This document shows positions 1 to 7,344 of a stretch of DNA of 13,976 bases, piece by piece; position 1 is the stretch's first letter, and every line of letters starts with the position of its first letter. The notes beneath the pieces are model-generated. The model saw only the letters and a program-made list of their open reading frames with translations. It searched no databases and had not been told where the DNA came from. A program made the position numbers and the translations under genes. Source of the stretch: JBBFMJ01 sp037441225 (GTDB taxonomy: Bacteria; Acidobacteriota; Thermoanaerobaculia; UBA2201); assembly GCA_037441225.1 (NCBI GenBank), contig JBBISU010000085.1:1-13976 (forward strand), given 5' to 3'.

Positions 1-119
1 ATTTTCAACTGCATTTTTTGGGTTAATGCCATTTATTAAAAAAAAATTTTTTCTGATTTCAATATAATTTCGATTTTTTTAAATTAACACATTCAGCATA
101 ACAATATTTTAAATTCCTC

Positions 120-148
120 TTGACAAACTAAATTATTAGTATTATTAT
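120..148 (+). promoter_or_regulatory. Sigma70-type promoter of the nickel/cobalt uptake operon
   Basis: A perfect -35 hexamer TTGACA (120-125) is followed by a 17-base spacer and a -10 hexamer TATTAT (143-148), which matches the consensus at five of six bases. Transcription would start near 155, leaving a leader of about 27 bases before the nikK start codon. No other strong promoter was seen before the end of the six-gene operon. The upstream bases 1-119 are A/T-rich and I see no gene in them. Confidence 0.75.
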
Positions 149-159
149 TTTGAGAAAAG

Positions 160-180
160 TAATACTCGCAGGAGGTATTA
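160..180 (+). promoter_or_regulatory. Dyad symmetry overlapping the nikK ribosome binding site
   Basis: TAATAC (160-165) and GTATTA (175-180) are perfect inverted repeats separated by nine bases. The strong ribosome binding site AGGAGGT (170-176) lies in the loop and right arm. As RNA this could form a stem of six pairs, plus one possible U-G pair, that partly hides the ribosome binding site. As DNA it lies just after the predicted transcription start, a usual place for a repressor operator. It does not match the known NikR half-sites GTATGA/TCATAC. The dyad is visible; its regulatory role is inferred. Confidence 0.4.
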
Positions 181-181
181 T

Positions 182-874
182 ATGAAGGTTATGAATTTAT
201 TTTTCTTTTTATTACTATTTTCTTTTATTGTTTTTTCACACGACCTCTGGATTGAAGAGAAGGAAGGAAGTTTTACTTTGTTTTATGGACATAAGCATTC
301 AACACACAGTGGGGATACAATTATGGAATACAAACCTGAATTTGTAGAAAATATTATATGTCAAAAAGAAGATAAAATTGAAAAGGTTGACTTTGAAAAT
401 AAGTACCCTGTATCTTTTAAGAAAGATTGCGATTCTGTTTATGTATTATTTAGTTCTGGTTATTGGACAAAGACAGTTTATGGGACAAAAAATGTATCAA
501 AGGAAAAGGAAGAAAATGTAATAAAGAGCTGGCTTTCAATTGAGTCAGTAAAATATATTAAAAATTATGATGAAAATTCAAAAAAACCTTTGAGCAATAA
601 TTTGGAAATTGTACCCCTTTCAGATATATCAAAATTAAAAAAAGGAGATAAGATTCGTTTAAAAGTTTATTATGAAGGAAAACCAAAAGAAAATGCTGTT
701 GTTGCTTATAAAGATAAACCAAGGGGAGAAACAGATGGAGAAGGAAATATAAATATAACAATAAAAGATACTGGATTCCAGATAATTTCTGCTTCAATTA
801 CAGAAAAGGAAAATGGAATAAAGGCAGATGAAAAGATTATAACAGCAAATTTAAATTTTATAGTTAAGGAGTAG
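182..874 (+). CDS. nikK: NikK-like periplasmic component of Ni/Co ECF transporter (DUF4198)
   Basis: This 230-residue exported protein resembles the DUF4198 family, whose members accompany NikLMQO nickel/cobalt ECF transporters as the NikK component. Residues 1-19 form a signal peptide with a long Phe/Leu core and a V-F-S cleavage site, so the mature protein would start HDLWIE, a start typical of the family. A histidine cluster HKHSTH follows at residues 37-42. The second half, about residues 150-230, looks like an all-beta domain (KKGDKIRLKVYYEGKP, then a GETDGEGNINI stretch) of the kind seen in DUF4198 proteins. The start has a strong ribosome binding site, AGGAGGT at 170-176. It is the first gene of the operon, and nikL follows after 3 nt. 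The role in capturing or handing over metal in the periplasm is inferred from context; the exact metal, nickel or cobalt, cannot be told here. Confidence 0.75.
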   Translation: MKVMNLFFFLLLFSFIVFSHDLWIEEKEGSFTLFYGHKHSTHSGDTIMEYKPEFVENIICQKEDKIEKVDFENKYPVSFKKDCDSVYVLFSSGYWTKTVYGTKNVSKEKEENVIKSWLSIESVKYIKNYDENSKKPLSNNLEIVPLSDISKLKKGDKIRLKVYYEGKPKENAVVAYKDKPRGETDGEGNINITIKDTGFQIISASITEKENGIKADEKIITANLNFIVKE

Positions 875-877
875 AAA

Positions 878-1303
878 ATGAAATATTATATTTTTTGTTT
901 ATTAATCTTTATCCCAATATTTTCTTACTCCCATGAAGTAAGATATTCTATTGATTTTTCTAATGCTTATATAATTAATGTTTATTATGCTAATGGTACA
1001 AAATTTTCCTTTGAATCTTACGAAATTTATAAACCAGGAAATGATAAAATTCCATATCAAGTTGGAAGAACAAATGAAATTGGAAGAATTTCTTTTGTTC
1101 CAGATGCTCCCGGGAAGTGGCAAGTAAAAGTCTTTTCAGATGATGGGCATGGTGCTAATTTTGAGATAGATGTTAAGGGAGGAAAGTTTAAAGGGGAAAG
1201 AAAATTGGACTTTTTTGAAAAATACTCAAAAACAATCTTTGGGCTTGGAATTATTTTAACTTTTTTTTCAATTATAAATATATTTTTAAGGAGGAAAAAG
1301 TGA
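878..1303 (+). CDS. nikL: NikL-like accessory membrane component of Ni/Co ECF transporter
   Basis: This 141-residue protein has an N-terminal hydrophobic signal (1-18, ending S-Y-S before HEVR), a periplasmic beta-rich domain of about 95 residues, and one C-terminal membrane segment (about 117-136) closed by RRKK. That layout fits NikL, the accessory subunit that replaces CbiN/NikN in some nickel ECF systems. The central stretch with DAPGKWQVKVFSDDGHG (77-92, His91) is typical of the family. If the first segment is not cleaved, the protein would span the membrane twice, as CbiN does. It lies 3 nt after nikK, has its own ribosome binding site AAGGAG (866-871), and overlaps the next gene at GTGA. 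Assignment rests on architecture, remembered family sequence and the neighbouring nikMQO genes; nickel versus cobalt is open. Confidence 0.7.
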   Translation: MKYYIFCLLIFIPIFSYSHEVRYSIDFSNAYIINVYYANGTKFSFESYEIYKPGNDKIPYQVGRTNEIGRISFVPDAPGKWQVKVFSDDGHGANFEIDVKGGKFKGERKLDFFEKYSKTIFGLGIILTFFSIINIFLRRKK

Positions 1304-2280
1304 TAAAGTATTTAGCTTTTTTAATGATTCTTTTGTTTTCTTTTAATTTATTTTCCCACCATGGAGTTGCTGCCTTAGGTGCAGCAGGACTTGAAGGACC
1401 TGGTGCCCCGCTTGAGACATCCACTTCCCAAACACTTCCTGAAAAATCTTTCCTTTTATATTATAAAATGGATTATGCTGATTTTAAAAAATATACGCCT
1501 CAAAGAGATGATGAAACAAATTATAATATGTTTAATATGTTTGGTATTGGTTATGGTTTTTCTTCTTATTTTTCCTTATTCTTTTTTACTCCAGTTAACA
1601 TAAAAGTTGTAGAAAATAATTCTTACAACACTGCTGGTTTTGCTGATCCTTCAATTTTTGGAATAATTAGTTTTAAATACGATGAAGGCTTTAAATTAAC
1701 CCCTCCTAAGGAAAGCTTGGATGATATGATGGATTGGCATTTTGCTTTTTATGGTGGCTCATCAATACCTTTGGGAGAAGAAAATTTAAAAGATAGAGAA
1801 GGAAATATTGATCCAGGTAAATCCCTTGGCTTTGGAAAACCATCCCTCACCTTTGGTTTTGCTACAAACAAGGGCTTTATGGAAAAATTTACTTTTATAT
1901 TAGATGCAAGTTATATTAAATTTTTTGAAAATAAATATGAAGACGGCACAAAATTAAAATTTGGTTCCGAATTTAGAATAAACTCTGCTTTAAATTATAG
2001 GTTTTATACAAATATGGAAAAAAAATTAAGAATTGATTTAAATTTGGAAGGAACATATCTGGACCTTGGAAGGGATATTGAAAATGGTGAAGGTGCCTAT
2101 GCAACAGGTGGTAAAATCTTTTATCTTTTGCCTGGCTTAAGGTTTTATGCAAAAAACATAAGTTTTGCTTTTGGAGCAAAATTTCCTGTCTGGACAAGGT
2201 TAAATGAAGAAAAAGAACAACAAGGAGCAGAGGGAAAAGAAAAGGTAAGGATAATTTTTACCTTTTCTACTCTATTTTAA
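1300..2280 (+). CDS. Predicted outer-membrane beta-barrel protein in the Ni/Co operon
   Basis: This 326-residue protein has a signal peptide (1-19) ending L-F-S, giving a mature start HHGVAALG followed by a Gly/Ala/Pro-rich segment (GAAGLEGPGAPLE). The rest alternates hydrophobic and polar residues in aromatic-rich strands such as YNMFNMFGIGYGFSSYFSLF, and it ends in IIFTFSTLF. A C-terminal Phe in such a strand is the classic signal for outer-membrane insertion. It broadly resembles the MetA-pathway or 'transporter' barrel families, without a TonB plug domain. The start codon is GTG at 1300, supported by AAGGAGG (1288-1294); it overlaps the nikL stop, and nikM begins 3 nt after its end. This embedding points to a role in metal passage across the outer membrane, but that is inference. 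A structural or assembly role in the outer membrane is also possible. Confidence 0.7.
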   Translation: MIKYLAFLMILLFSFNLFSHHGVAALGAAGLEGPGAPLETSTSQTLPEKSFLLYYKMDYADFKKYTPQRDDETNYNMFNMFGIGYGFSSYFSLFFFTPVNIKVVENNSYNTAGFADPSIFGIISFKYDEGFKLTPPKESLDDMMDWHFAFYGGSSIPLGEENLKDREGNIDPGKSLGFGKPSLTFGFATNKGFMEKFTFILDASYIKFFENKYEDGTKLKFGSEFRINSALNYRFYTNMEKKLRIDLNLEGTYLDLGRDIENGEGAYATGGKIFYLLPGLRFYAKNISFAFGAKFPVWTRLNEEKEQQGAEGKEKVRIIFTFSTLF

Positions 2281-2283
2281 TTT

Positions 2284-2940
2284 ATGCATATACCTGATGG
2301 TTTTATTTCACCAAAGGTTTATATTCCTGCTTATTTCTTATCTTCAGGACTCTGGATTTACTCCATAAGAAAAATAAAAAGCTTTCTAAGGTCAGAAACC
2401 CTTCCCTTTATAAGTGCTTTGACTTCCTTTTCATTTATATTAATGATGATAACAATCCCTTTGCCAGGTGGAACAACTGCCCATTGCATAGGTATAGGAC
2501 CCCTGTCAATCCTTTTCGGTCCAATTGTATCCTTTTTATGTATTAGTTTGGTTTTGCTAATCCAGGCACTATTTTTTGGTAATGGTGGTATAACAACCCT
2601 TCCAGTAAACTCCATAGCAATTGGTTTCATTGGAAGTTTGACAATTTATTTTTTTTCTAAATTATTTGGTAAATTCAAAAAAGCAGGGGTCTTTTTTTCT
2701 TCCTTTTTAGGTGTTTTAGTTTCTGCGTTAATTTTAGCCCTAGTTCTTGGAATACAACCATTGATTGCCATAGATAGTAATGGAAAACCATTATTTTTCC
2801 CCTTTGGAATTAAAGTTACAATTCCTGCTATGCTTATACCACATATATTTGTAGGAATTGCAGAAGGCATTTTAACAGTTATTGCTTTGGAGGTTTTGAA
2901 GAAATTTGATAAAGAAAAATATTTTGCTTCAAAATATTAA
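2284..2940 (+). CDS. nikM: NikM/CbiM substrate-binding S component of Ni/Co ECF transporter
   Basis: This 218-residue membrane protein begins MHIPDGFISP, the hallmark of the CbiM/NikM family. In the solved NikM structure the N-terminal amine, His2 and His67 bind the metal; here His2 and His67 (in GGTTAHCIGIGP) fall at exactly those numbers. This fixes the start at 2284, although there is no clear ribosome binding site. The gene lies 3 nt after the barrel gene stop, so translation is probably coupled. About six or seven hydrophobic helices follow, including GPLSILFGPIVSFLCISLVLLIQALFFGNGGITTLPVN, a conserved part of the family, shown here with its start near residue 73. It forms the inner-membrane core with the T component and ATPase encoded next. 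The metal is nickel or cobalt; presence of NikK and NikL rather than CbiN leans to nickel. Confidence 0.92.
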   Translation: MHIPDGFISPKVYIPAYFLSSGLWIYSIRKIKSFLRSETLPFISALTSFSFILMMITIPLPGGTTAHCIGIGPLSILFGPIVSFLCISLVLLIQALFFGNGGITTLPVNSIAIGFIGSLTIYFFSKLFGKFKKAGVFFSSFLGVLVSALILALVLGIQPLIAIDSNGKPLFFPFGIKVTIPAMLIPHIFVGIAEGILTVIALEVLKKFDKEKYFASKY

Positions 2941-3460
2941 GTTAATTTTATACATTTTTTTTGTTATTATCTTAACAATAATAAACAATATTTATTTTTA
3001 TTTTTCCTTTTTTTTATTTTTAATTATCCTTGATTTTAATTTTTTCTTTAAAAAAATCAAAAGGGTTTTTGCCACAATAATATTATTCAATTTTCTTGTC
3101 TCTATAACATATTCAATTTTTATAAAATTTGATTTAGAATATCTACTTTTAATTAATTTAAGAACCTTAACAATTACTTATTTGACCTTTTATTTTATCT
3201 CCCATATAAATCTTTTTAAAATCCTTCCCTTTTCAAAGGATTTGACTTTTTTACTTGTATTGACTTATAGTCAAATAATGAGTTTCATTAAAATTTTTTC
3301 AGATTTAAAAGAGGCATTTAAAAGCAGGGTTATAAAAAAAGAAAAGAAATATCTTAAACTTTTTTCAAAAAAGGCAGTGAATCTTTTTTTTACAAAATCA
3401 ATTTATAATGCAAGAGAGACAGCAATGGCAATGCGTTCAAGGGGCTTTTTTAATGATTGA
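2906..3460 (+). CDS. nikQ: NikQ/CbiQ-like transmembrane T component of Ni/Co ECF transporter
   Basis: This is a hydrophobic protein of about 184 residues with four or more membrane helices, then a basic cytoplasmic stretch carrying the two coupling motifs of ECF T components in degenerate form: KSRV (139-142) and RSRG (177-180, in AMAMRSRGF). These short Arg motifs contact the ATPase in characterised systems. The protein stops four residues after the second motif, whereas CbiQ proteins are usually about 225-260 residues and continue further. The start is uncertain: the first possible codon is TTG at 2906, inside the end of nikM, with GGAGG at 2889-2893 rather far upstream; another TTG lies at 2924. 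The stop overlaps the nikO start by 8 nt. Identity rests mainly on position between nikM and nikO and on the motifs. Confidence 0.75.
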   Translation: MIKKNILLQNIKLILYIFFVIILTIINNIYFYFSFFLFLIILDFNFFFKKIKRVFATIILFNFLVSITYSIFIKFDLEYLLLINLRTLTITYLTFYFISHINLFKILPFSKDLTFLLVLTYSQIMSFIKIFSDLKEAFKSRVIKKEKKYLKLFSKKAVNLFFTKSIYNARETAMAMRSRGFFND

Positions 3461-4223
3461 ACTTATAAATATATCTTTTTCTTATAATTCTAAGATTGTT
3501 TTAAAAGATATAAATTTAAAGATAAATAAGGGGGAAAGGGCTGTTCTTTTGGGTTCAAATGGCTGTGGGAAGACAACTCTTTTTAAGATAATAGATGGGC
3601 TTTTGTTCCCAAAAGAAGGAAAATATTTTTTTAATAATTTATTAGTTGATAAGAATTTTTTCAATAAAAATGAAAATACAAAAATTTTTAGAAGCTCAGT
3701 AGTTATGCTTTTTCAATCCCCTGATGTTATGCTCTTCAATCCTACCTGTTTTGACGAAATTGCTTTTGGCTTAAGACAACTTGGGAAAAAGGAAGAAGAG
3801 GTAAAAGAAAAAGTTTCTTTCTGGCTTGATTTGCTGGGTATTAAAAAATATGAAAAAATTCCTCCCTTTGAATTAAGTGGAGGTGAAAAACAAAAAGTTG
3901 CCTTAGCATCAATTCTTATAATAGAACCATCTTTTGTTTTACTTGATGAACCAATGGCAAATTTGGATCCAAAATCCCAAGGAGAGGTGTTAGATCTTTT
4001 ATACGATTTGCCAATTACAACCTTTATAAGTACCCATAACCTATCAATGGCAAAAGAATTAGGAGAAAGAGCAGTTGTGCTATCAGAGGAACATCAGATA
4101 ATTTATGATGGGGATATAAATGAGATCTTGAAAAATGAAGAAATTTTGATAAAAGCAAACCTTATCCATTCCCATAAACACAAACATAAAAAAATTTCCC
4201 ATTCCCATTATCATAAGCATTGA
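3453..4223 (+). CDS. nikO: NikO/CbiO energy-coupling ABC ATPase with His-rich C-terminal tail
   Basis: This 256-residue ABC ATPase has all catalytic motifs: Walker A GSNGCGKT (34-41), Q-loop Gln88, signature LSGGE (141-145), Walker B FVLLDEP (161-167, Glu166) and switch His195. It powers the NikM/NikQ pair at the cytoplasmic face. The ATG at 3453 was chosen because family members start close to 'MIEL' just before the first beta strand; an in-frame upstream ATG at 3408 would add residues that are only a frame-shifted reading of the nikQ end. The start lies inside the nikQ stop region, so translation is coupled. The last 18 residues contain eight histidines (239, 241, 243, 245, 250, 252, 254, 256), an unusual extension that probably binds metal ions. 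No second ATPase gene is present, so a homodimer is expected. Confidence 0.92.
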   Translation: MIELINISFSYNSKIVLKDINLKINKGERAVLLGSNGCGKTTLFKIIDGLLFPKEGKYFFNNLLVDKNFFNKNENTKIFRSSVVMLFQSPDVMLFNPTCFDEIAFGLRQLGKKEEEVKEKVSFWLDLLGIKKYEKIPPFELSGGEKQKVALASILIIEPSFVLLDEPMANLDPKSQGEVLDLLYDLPITTFISTHNLSMAKELGERAVVLSEEHQIIYDGDINEILKNEEILIKANLIHSHKHKHKKISHSHYHKH

Positions 4224-4246
4224 TTATAAAAAATAATTCTAAAAAA

Positions 4247-4275
4247 TTGCTAAAACAAAATCATTATGTTATAAT
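4247..4275 (+). promoter_or_regulatory. Promoter for the M1 peptidase gene
   Basis: A perfect -10 hexamer TATAAT (4270-4275) sits 17 bases after TTGCTA (4247-4252), which matches the -35 consensus at four of six positions. It lies in the 77-base gap after nikO and would start transcription near 4282, just before the ribosome binding site AGGAGGT (4290-4296). This suggests that the peptidase is transcribed separately from the metal operon, although no convincing terminator is seen between them. Confidence 0.6.
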
Positions 4276-4300
4276 CCGTAAATAATTTTAGGAGGTAATT

Positions 4301-6331
4301 ATGAAGTATTTTAAAGCTTTATTTGTTCTATTTTTCTTTTCATCCCTTTCCTTTTCTTTAAATTTTGATGAAGAAATAAAAAATTTTGAAAAACTTCAAG
4401 TTAAAGGAAAAGCAGAGTGGAAAGAAAAAGAGTTAAAAATTGGGGATATGGATTTGAAATTTTCTGGAAAAGTGGAAGAAGTTGTAGCTGGAAATTATAC
4501 AGTTGGTTTTTTATTTGAAGGGACAGGGAATTTTGTATTAAATTTAAAAGATAAATATGCCCTTGTTGGAATTAAAACAAACTTAAAAGAACAAGGAAGC
4601 TATGAATTAAATGAAAAAAATCAAATAATTGATGAGTTTTCAGAAGCTTTTGTCTTAGTTTATCCCTTTCTTTCTTTTGAGTCCTTTGAAAAAGGTGAGG
4701 AAAAAGAGAGTGAAAAAATAAAAGATTATATGAAAATCCTTGAAAAACTTCGTTATCCTTCTTTTGAATTTTATTTTCTGCCTGCAATTTTAAATAATTA
4801 TAAAAACCAAATGGCTCTTTGTTTTTTAAAAGGTAAAAAAGAAAAAAACTTACTTTATGTAGTGGATGGAAATGAAGAAAATATGGAGTATTTATTAAAA
4901 TACAAACCATCAAGATGGGAAGCAGGTCTTTTGGATGTAAATGTATTAGCTTTTCATCCTTATCTTTTTGATTGGACAAAGAGAAAAATCCACCCTATTT
5001 ATATTACAAATTTAGACATTGAAGTTTTATCAAAGGATAATTTAAACCTTTCTGAAAAAGCAAAAATAGAGTTTACTCCATTGAAAGATGGGATTTCTGT
5101 GATGCTTTTATCTCTAACAAATGGAACAAGTAAAGAAGAATGGCTTAAGAAATGGAATGAAAGGTCAAATCCTTTTAATTGTAAAAAAATAACAGATGAT
5201 AAAGGAGAAAATGTTTCTTTTATTCATAAATATGACACAATTATGCTTAAGTTAAATGAACCAACTAAAAAAGAAAAAATCTTTAACTTGACTTTTGAAT
5301 CAGAAGGTCCAATTTTAAAAAATTTTAATGGTGATGCTTATTTTATATTAGGAAATATGGTCTGGCATCCAACTCTTGATTTATATGCAACACAAGCAAA
5401 GATACATTTTATTGCAAAAGTAAAAGAGCCCTGGAAGCCAATAAATTGTGGAAAAACAATTAAGGAATGGAAGGAAGGAGATTTAAATTGCTTAGAATCA
5501 ATAAGTGATGAACCACATTCCTTTCCATTTATAATATTAGGTGAATTTAAGACACAGGAGTTTAAGGAGGGGAATTATTTAGTTAGGGTTCATTCCTATG
5601 CACAATTAAAAGAAAGTGGAGGAAAAAAATTAGGTAAAAATGGAATTGCAATTCTCGATTTTTATTCAAATGGCCTTGTTTCTTTTCCTTATGAGGAATT
5701 AGATGTAGTGGAAATCCCATATTTCAGGCACTTTTTCTGGCAGGCACCAGCTGGGATAGTTGAAATTACATCAGAGGGCTTAAATCCAATTGGTTCTGGT
5801 GATGAAGATGATATTGATACTTTGCTGAGAAGATATGTTTCTCTTGGTGTAAATGCAAGGTATGCACATGAAATTGGACACCAGTGGTTTGGGAATTTAG
5901 TTTCCTGGGCATCAGAGGTAGATGGATGGCTCTCTGAATCATTTGCAGAATATTTATCTTATTTGTTTATGGAATCCACAGATAAAAAGAAAGCAAAAGA
6001 ACAGTTCAATGGATGGGTTGTATCACAAAATGAATTGAAGCAAAGGGGTTCCATTTTTATTGCTCCTTATCTTGATACAAGTGATCCAAATGATTATATA
6101 TATCACTATTACAACAAAGGACCACTTTTGCTCCATTATTTAAGAAAAGATATGGGAGATCAAACATTTTTTACAATTTTAAAAAGATTTACAGAGGCAT
6201 GCCAGAAAAAAAGGATGAAAGCAACAACTGAAGACTTTATACAATTTGTAAATGCCATTTCTAAAAAGGACTTAAGACCCATCTTTGAAAAATACTTCTT
6301 TGGAACAGAACCAGTGCCAGTGATAAAGTAA
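4301..6331 (+). CDS. Exported divergent M1-family zinc metallopeptidase
   Basis: This 676-residue protein starts with a signal peptide (1-19, ending S-F-S), so it acts outside the inner membrane. The zinc site of the M1 (gluzincin) family is intact: HEIGH at 523-527 and the third ligand Glu546 exactly 18 residues later, in WLSESFAEYL. The general-acid tyrosine is Tyr604 in YNKG, equivalent to Tyr383 of leukotriene A4 hydrolase. The usual exopeptidase motif GxMEN appears as GIVEI (485-489), keeping the Glu but losing the Met and Asn, at the expected distance before the zinc site. The N-terminal 450 residues are beta-rich and I do not recognise close relatives. The strong ribosome binding site AGGAGGT (4290-4296) supports the start. 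Metallopeptidase activity is likely; aminopeptidase specificity is uncertain because of the altered motif. Confidence 0.85.
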   Translation: MKYFKALFVLFFFSSLSFSLNFDEEIKNFEKLQVKGKAEWKEKELKIGDMDLKFSGKVEEVVAGNYTVGFLFEGTGNFVLNLKDKYALVGIKTNLKEQGSYELNEKNQIIDEFSEAFVLVYPFLSFESFEKGEEKESEKIKDYMKILEKLRYPSFEFYFLPAILNNYKNQMALCFLKGKKEKNLLYVVDGNEENMEYLLKYKPSRWEAGLLDVNVLAFHPYLFDWTKRKIHPIYITNLDIEVLSKDNLNLSEKAKIEFTPLKDGISVMLLSLTNGTSKEEWLKKWNERSNPFNCKKITDDKGENVSFIHKYDTIMLKLNEPTKKEKIFNLTFESEGPILKNFNGDAYFILGNMVWHPTLDLYATQAKIHFIAKVKEPWKPINCGKTIKEWKEGDLNCLESISDEPHSFPFIILGEFKTQEFKEGNYLVRVHSYAQLKESGGKKLGKNGIAILDFYSNGLVSFPYEELDVVEIPYFRHFFWQAPAGIVEITSEGLNPIGSGDEDDIDTLLRRYVSLGVNARYAHEIGHQWFGNLVSWASEVDGWLSESFAEYLSYLFMESTDKKKAKEQFNGWVVSQNELKQRGSIFIAPYLDTSDPNDYIYHYYNKGPLLLHYLRKDMGDQTFFTILKRFTEACQKKRMKATTEDFIQFVNAISKKDLRPIFEKYFFGTEPVPVIK

Positions 6332-6348
6332 AATTTTTAAAAAATTGA

Positions 6349-7293
6349 ATGAATAAAGACAATTATTTTAAAGTAAGGAAGCCAAATCCAGATTTGGCAT
6401 TCTGGCTTTCTGTTTTTTTCCCGGGTGCAGGACAGGCATATTTAGGTCAATTTTTATATGCTATTATTTTTGCTTTTTTCTGGATAATCTCTATTTTTGG
6501 GATGATTGATGTGTTAACTACTTTTAAAGGTCACAAATATCAATTGCTCTACGGGATAATTGCTTTAATTTTAGGAGGTGGCAGCTGGATATTGAGCCCA
6601 AAATTTGCTAAAAGTAAATCACAAAAAATGGAGACACATTCAAAGATATTTTTATATATAGAAAAGAAACTTTTTTTGAGGATTCTATTTTTTGAAGAAT
6701 ACGGAAATTTACTTTTGGCTTTATTTTTTTTCACAATTGGCATTTTAAATATTTTTAAGTTTCCTCTGGCTAAGACATTTGCAGGAAATATAATGTGGTG
6801 GTGGCCCTATGAATTTTTTGTAAACCTTTTCCTTGTTATTTATTGTGCATTTTTAGAAGGTATTTTTAACAAACCTTCAAATTTTAAGAAACGGATTATT
6901 ATTTTAACTTCTCTCTTTTTAATTTTTACTGTTTCAATCTATCTAATATGGCATATCCCTTTTTTAAAACTTTTTCTTTCAGCATTGCTTATCTTATTTG
7001 CACATATTCCATTTTTCTTTTTCAGTAAATATGAAAAACAAATATATTATTCATATAGAGCAGGAAGAGCTTTTTGTCTTTGGATATTTTCTTTTTACTT
7101 TGTTGCTTTTTTTGGCTCCATTTTTGAAAGAACTGGTGTTAAGACATTAGGAAGGGCATTGTTTGAAACAACTTTTATGATTGAATGGGGAGCATTTTAT
7201 TTTATGATAATAGCAATTTTGGAATCTTATTTAAGGTTTAAAAATATAAAATTGGGCGTTGAAGAGGACTCAAGGTGGGGCACCAAAAAATAA
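6349..7293 (+). CDS. Multi-pass membrane protein of unknown function
   Basis: I do not recognise this 314-residue protein. It has about eight hydrophobic segments (roughly 36-56, 66-83, 119-136, 148-172, 183-200, 203-225, 242-258 and 275-292). The N-terminus carries FFPGAGQAYLGQ (23-34), a short motif common in small membrane proteins of the TM2/DUF5683 type ahead of the first helix. A Trp-rich patch MWWWPYEFF (149-157) and a basic cytoplasmic loop (84-110) are also visible. No enzyme motif is evident. It starts 17 nt after the M1 peptidase stop and is probably co-transcribed with it, but has no clear ribosome binding site before the ATG. Because the neighbour is exported, a shared envelope role is possible, but this is a guess. 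Confidence 0.7.
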   Translation: MNKDNYFKVRKPNPDLAFWLSVFFPGAGQAYLGQFLYAIIFAFFWIISIFGMIDVLTTFKGHKYQLLYGIIALILGGGSWILSPKFAKSKSQKMETHSKIFLYIEKKLFLRILFFEEYGNLLLALFFFTIGILNIFKFPLAKTFAGNIMWWWPYEFFVNLFLVIYCAFLEGIFNKPSNFKKRIIILTSLFLIFTVSIYLIWHIPFLKLFLSALLILFAHIPFFFFSKYEKQIYYSYRAGRAFCLWIFSFYFVAFFGSIFERTGVKTLGRALFETTFMIEWGAFYFMIIAILESYLRFKNIKLGVEEDSRWGTKK

Positions 7294-7326
7294 CCAAAAA
7301 ATTTTTGAATAATAAATTGTTATAAG

Positions 7327-7335
7327 TGATATAAT
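7327..7335 (+). promoter_or_regulatory. Extended -10 promoter close to the start codon of the HEAT-like gene
   Basis: TGATATAAT (7327-7335) is a perfect -10 hexamer (7330-7335) with the TGn extension. A partial -35, TTGAAT (7305-7310), lies 19 bases upstream, slightly too far for best use. Transcription would begin near 7342, only a few bases before the ATG at 7345, so the message would be leaderless or nearly so. That fits the lack of any ribosome binding site here. Confidence 0.6.
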
Positions 7336-7344
7336 ATTTTTAGA

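Noticed and set aside
1..181. Cobalamin or nickel/cobalt riboswitch before the metal operon
   Set aside because: The predicted leader is only about 27 bases, too short for either, and no conserved riboswitch core was seen. The TAATAC dyad also does not match NikR half-sites.
3408..3452. Upstream ATG extension of nikO by 15 codons
   Set aside because: It only re-reads the conserved end of nikQ in another frame; the ABC domain starts normally from 3453.
4572..4979. Opposite-strand open frame of 135 codons inside the M1 peptidase gene
   Set aside because: It is wholly inside a well-supported gene and rich in Leu/Lys/His from the complement of coding A/T-rich DNA, with no recognisable domain.
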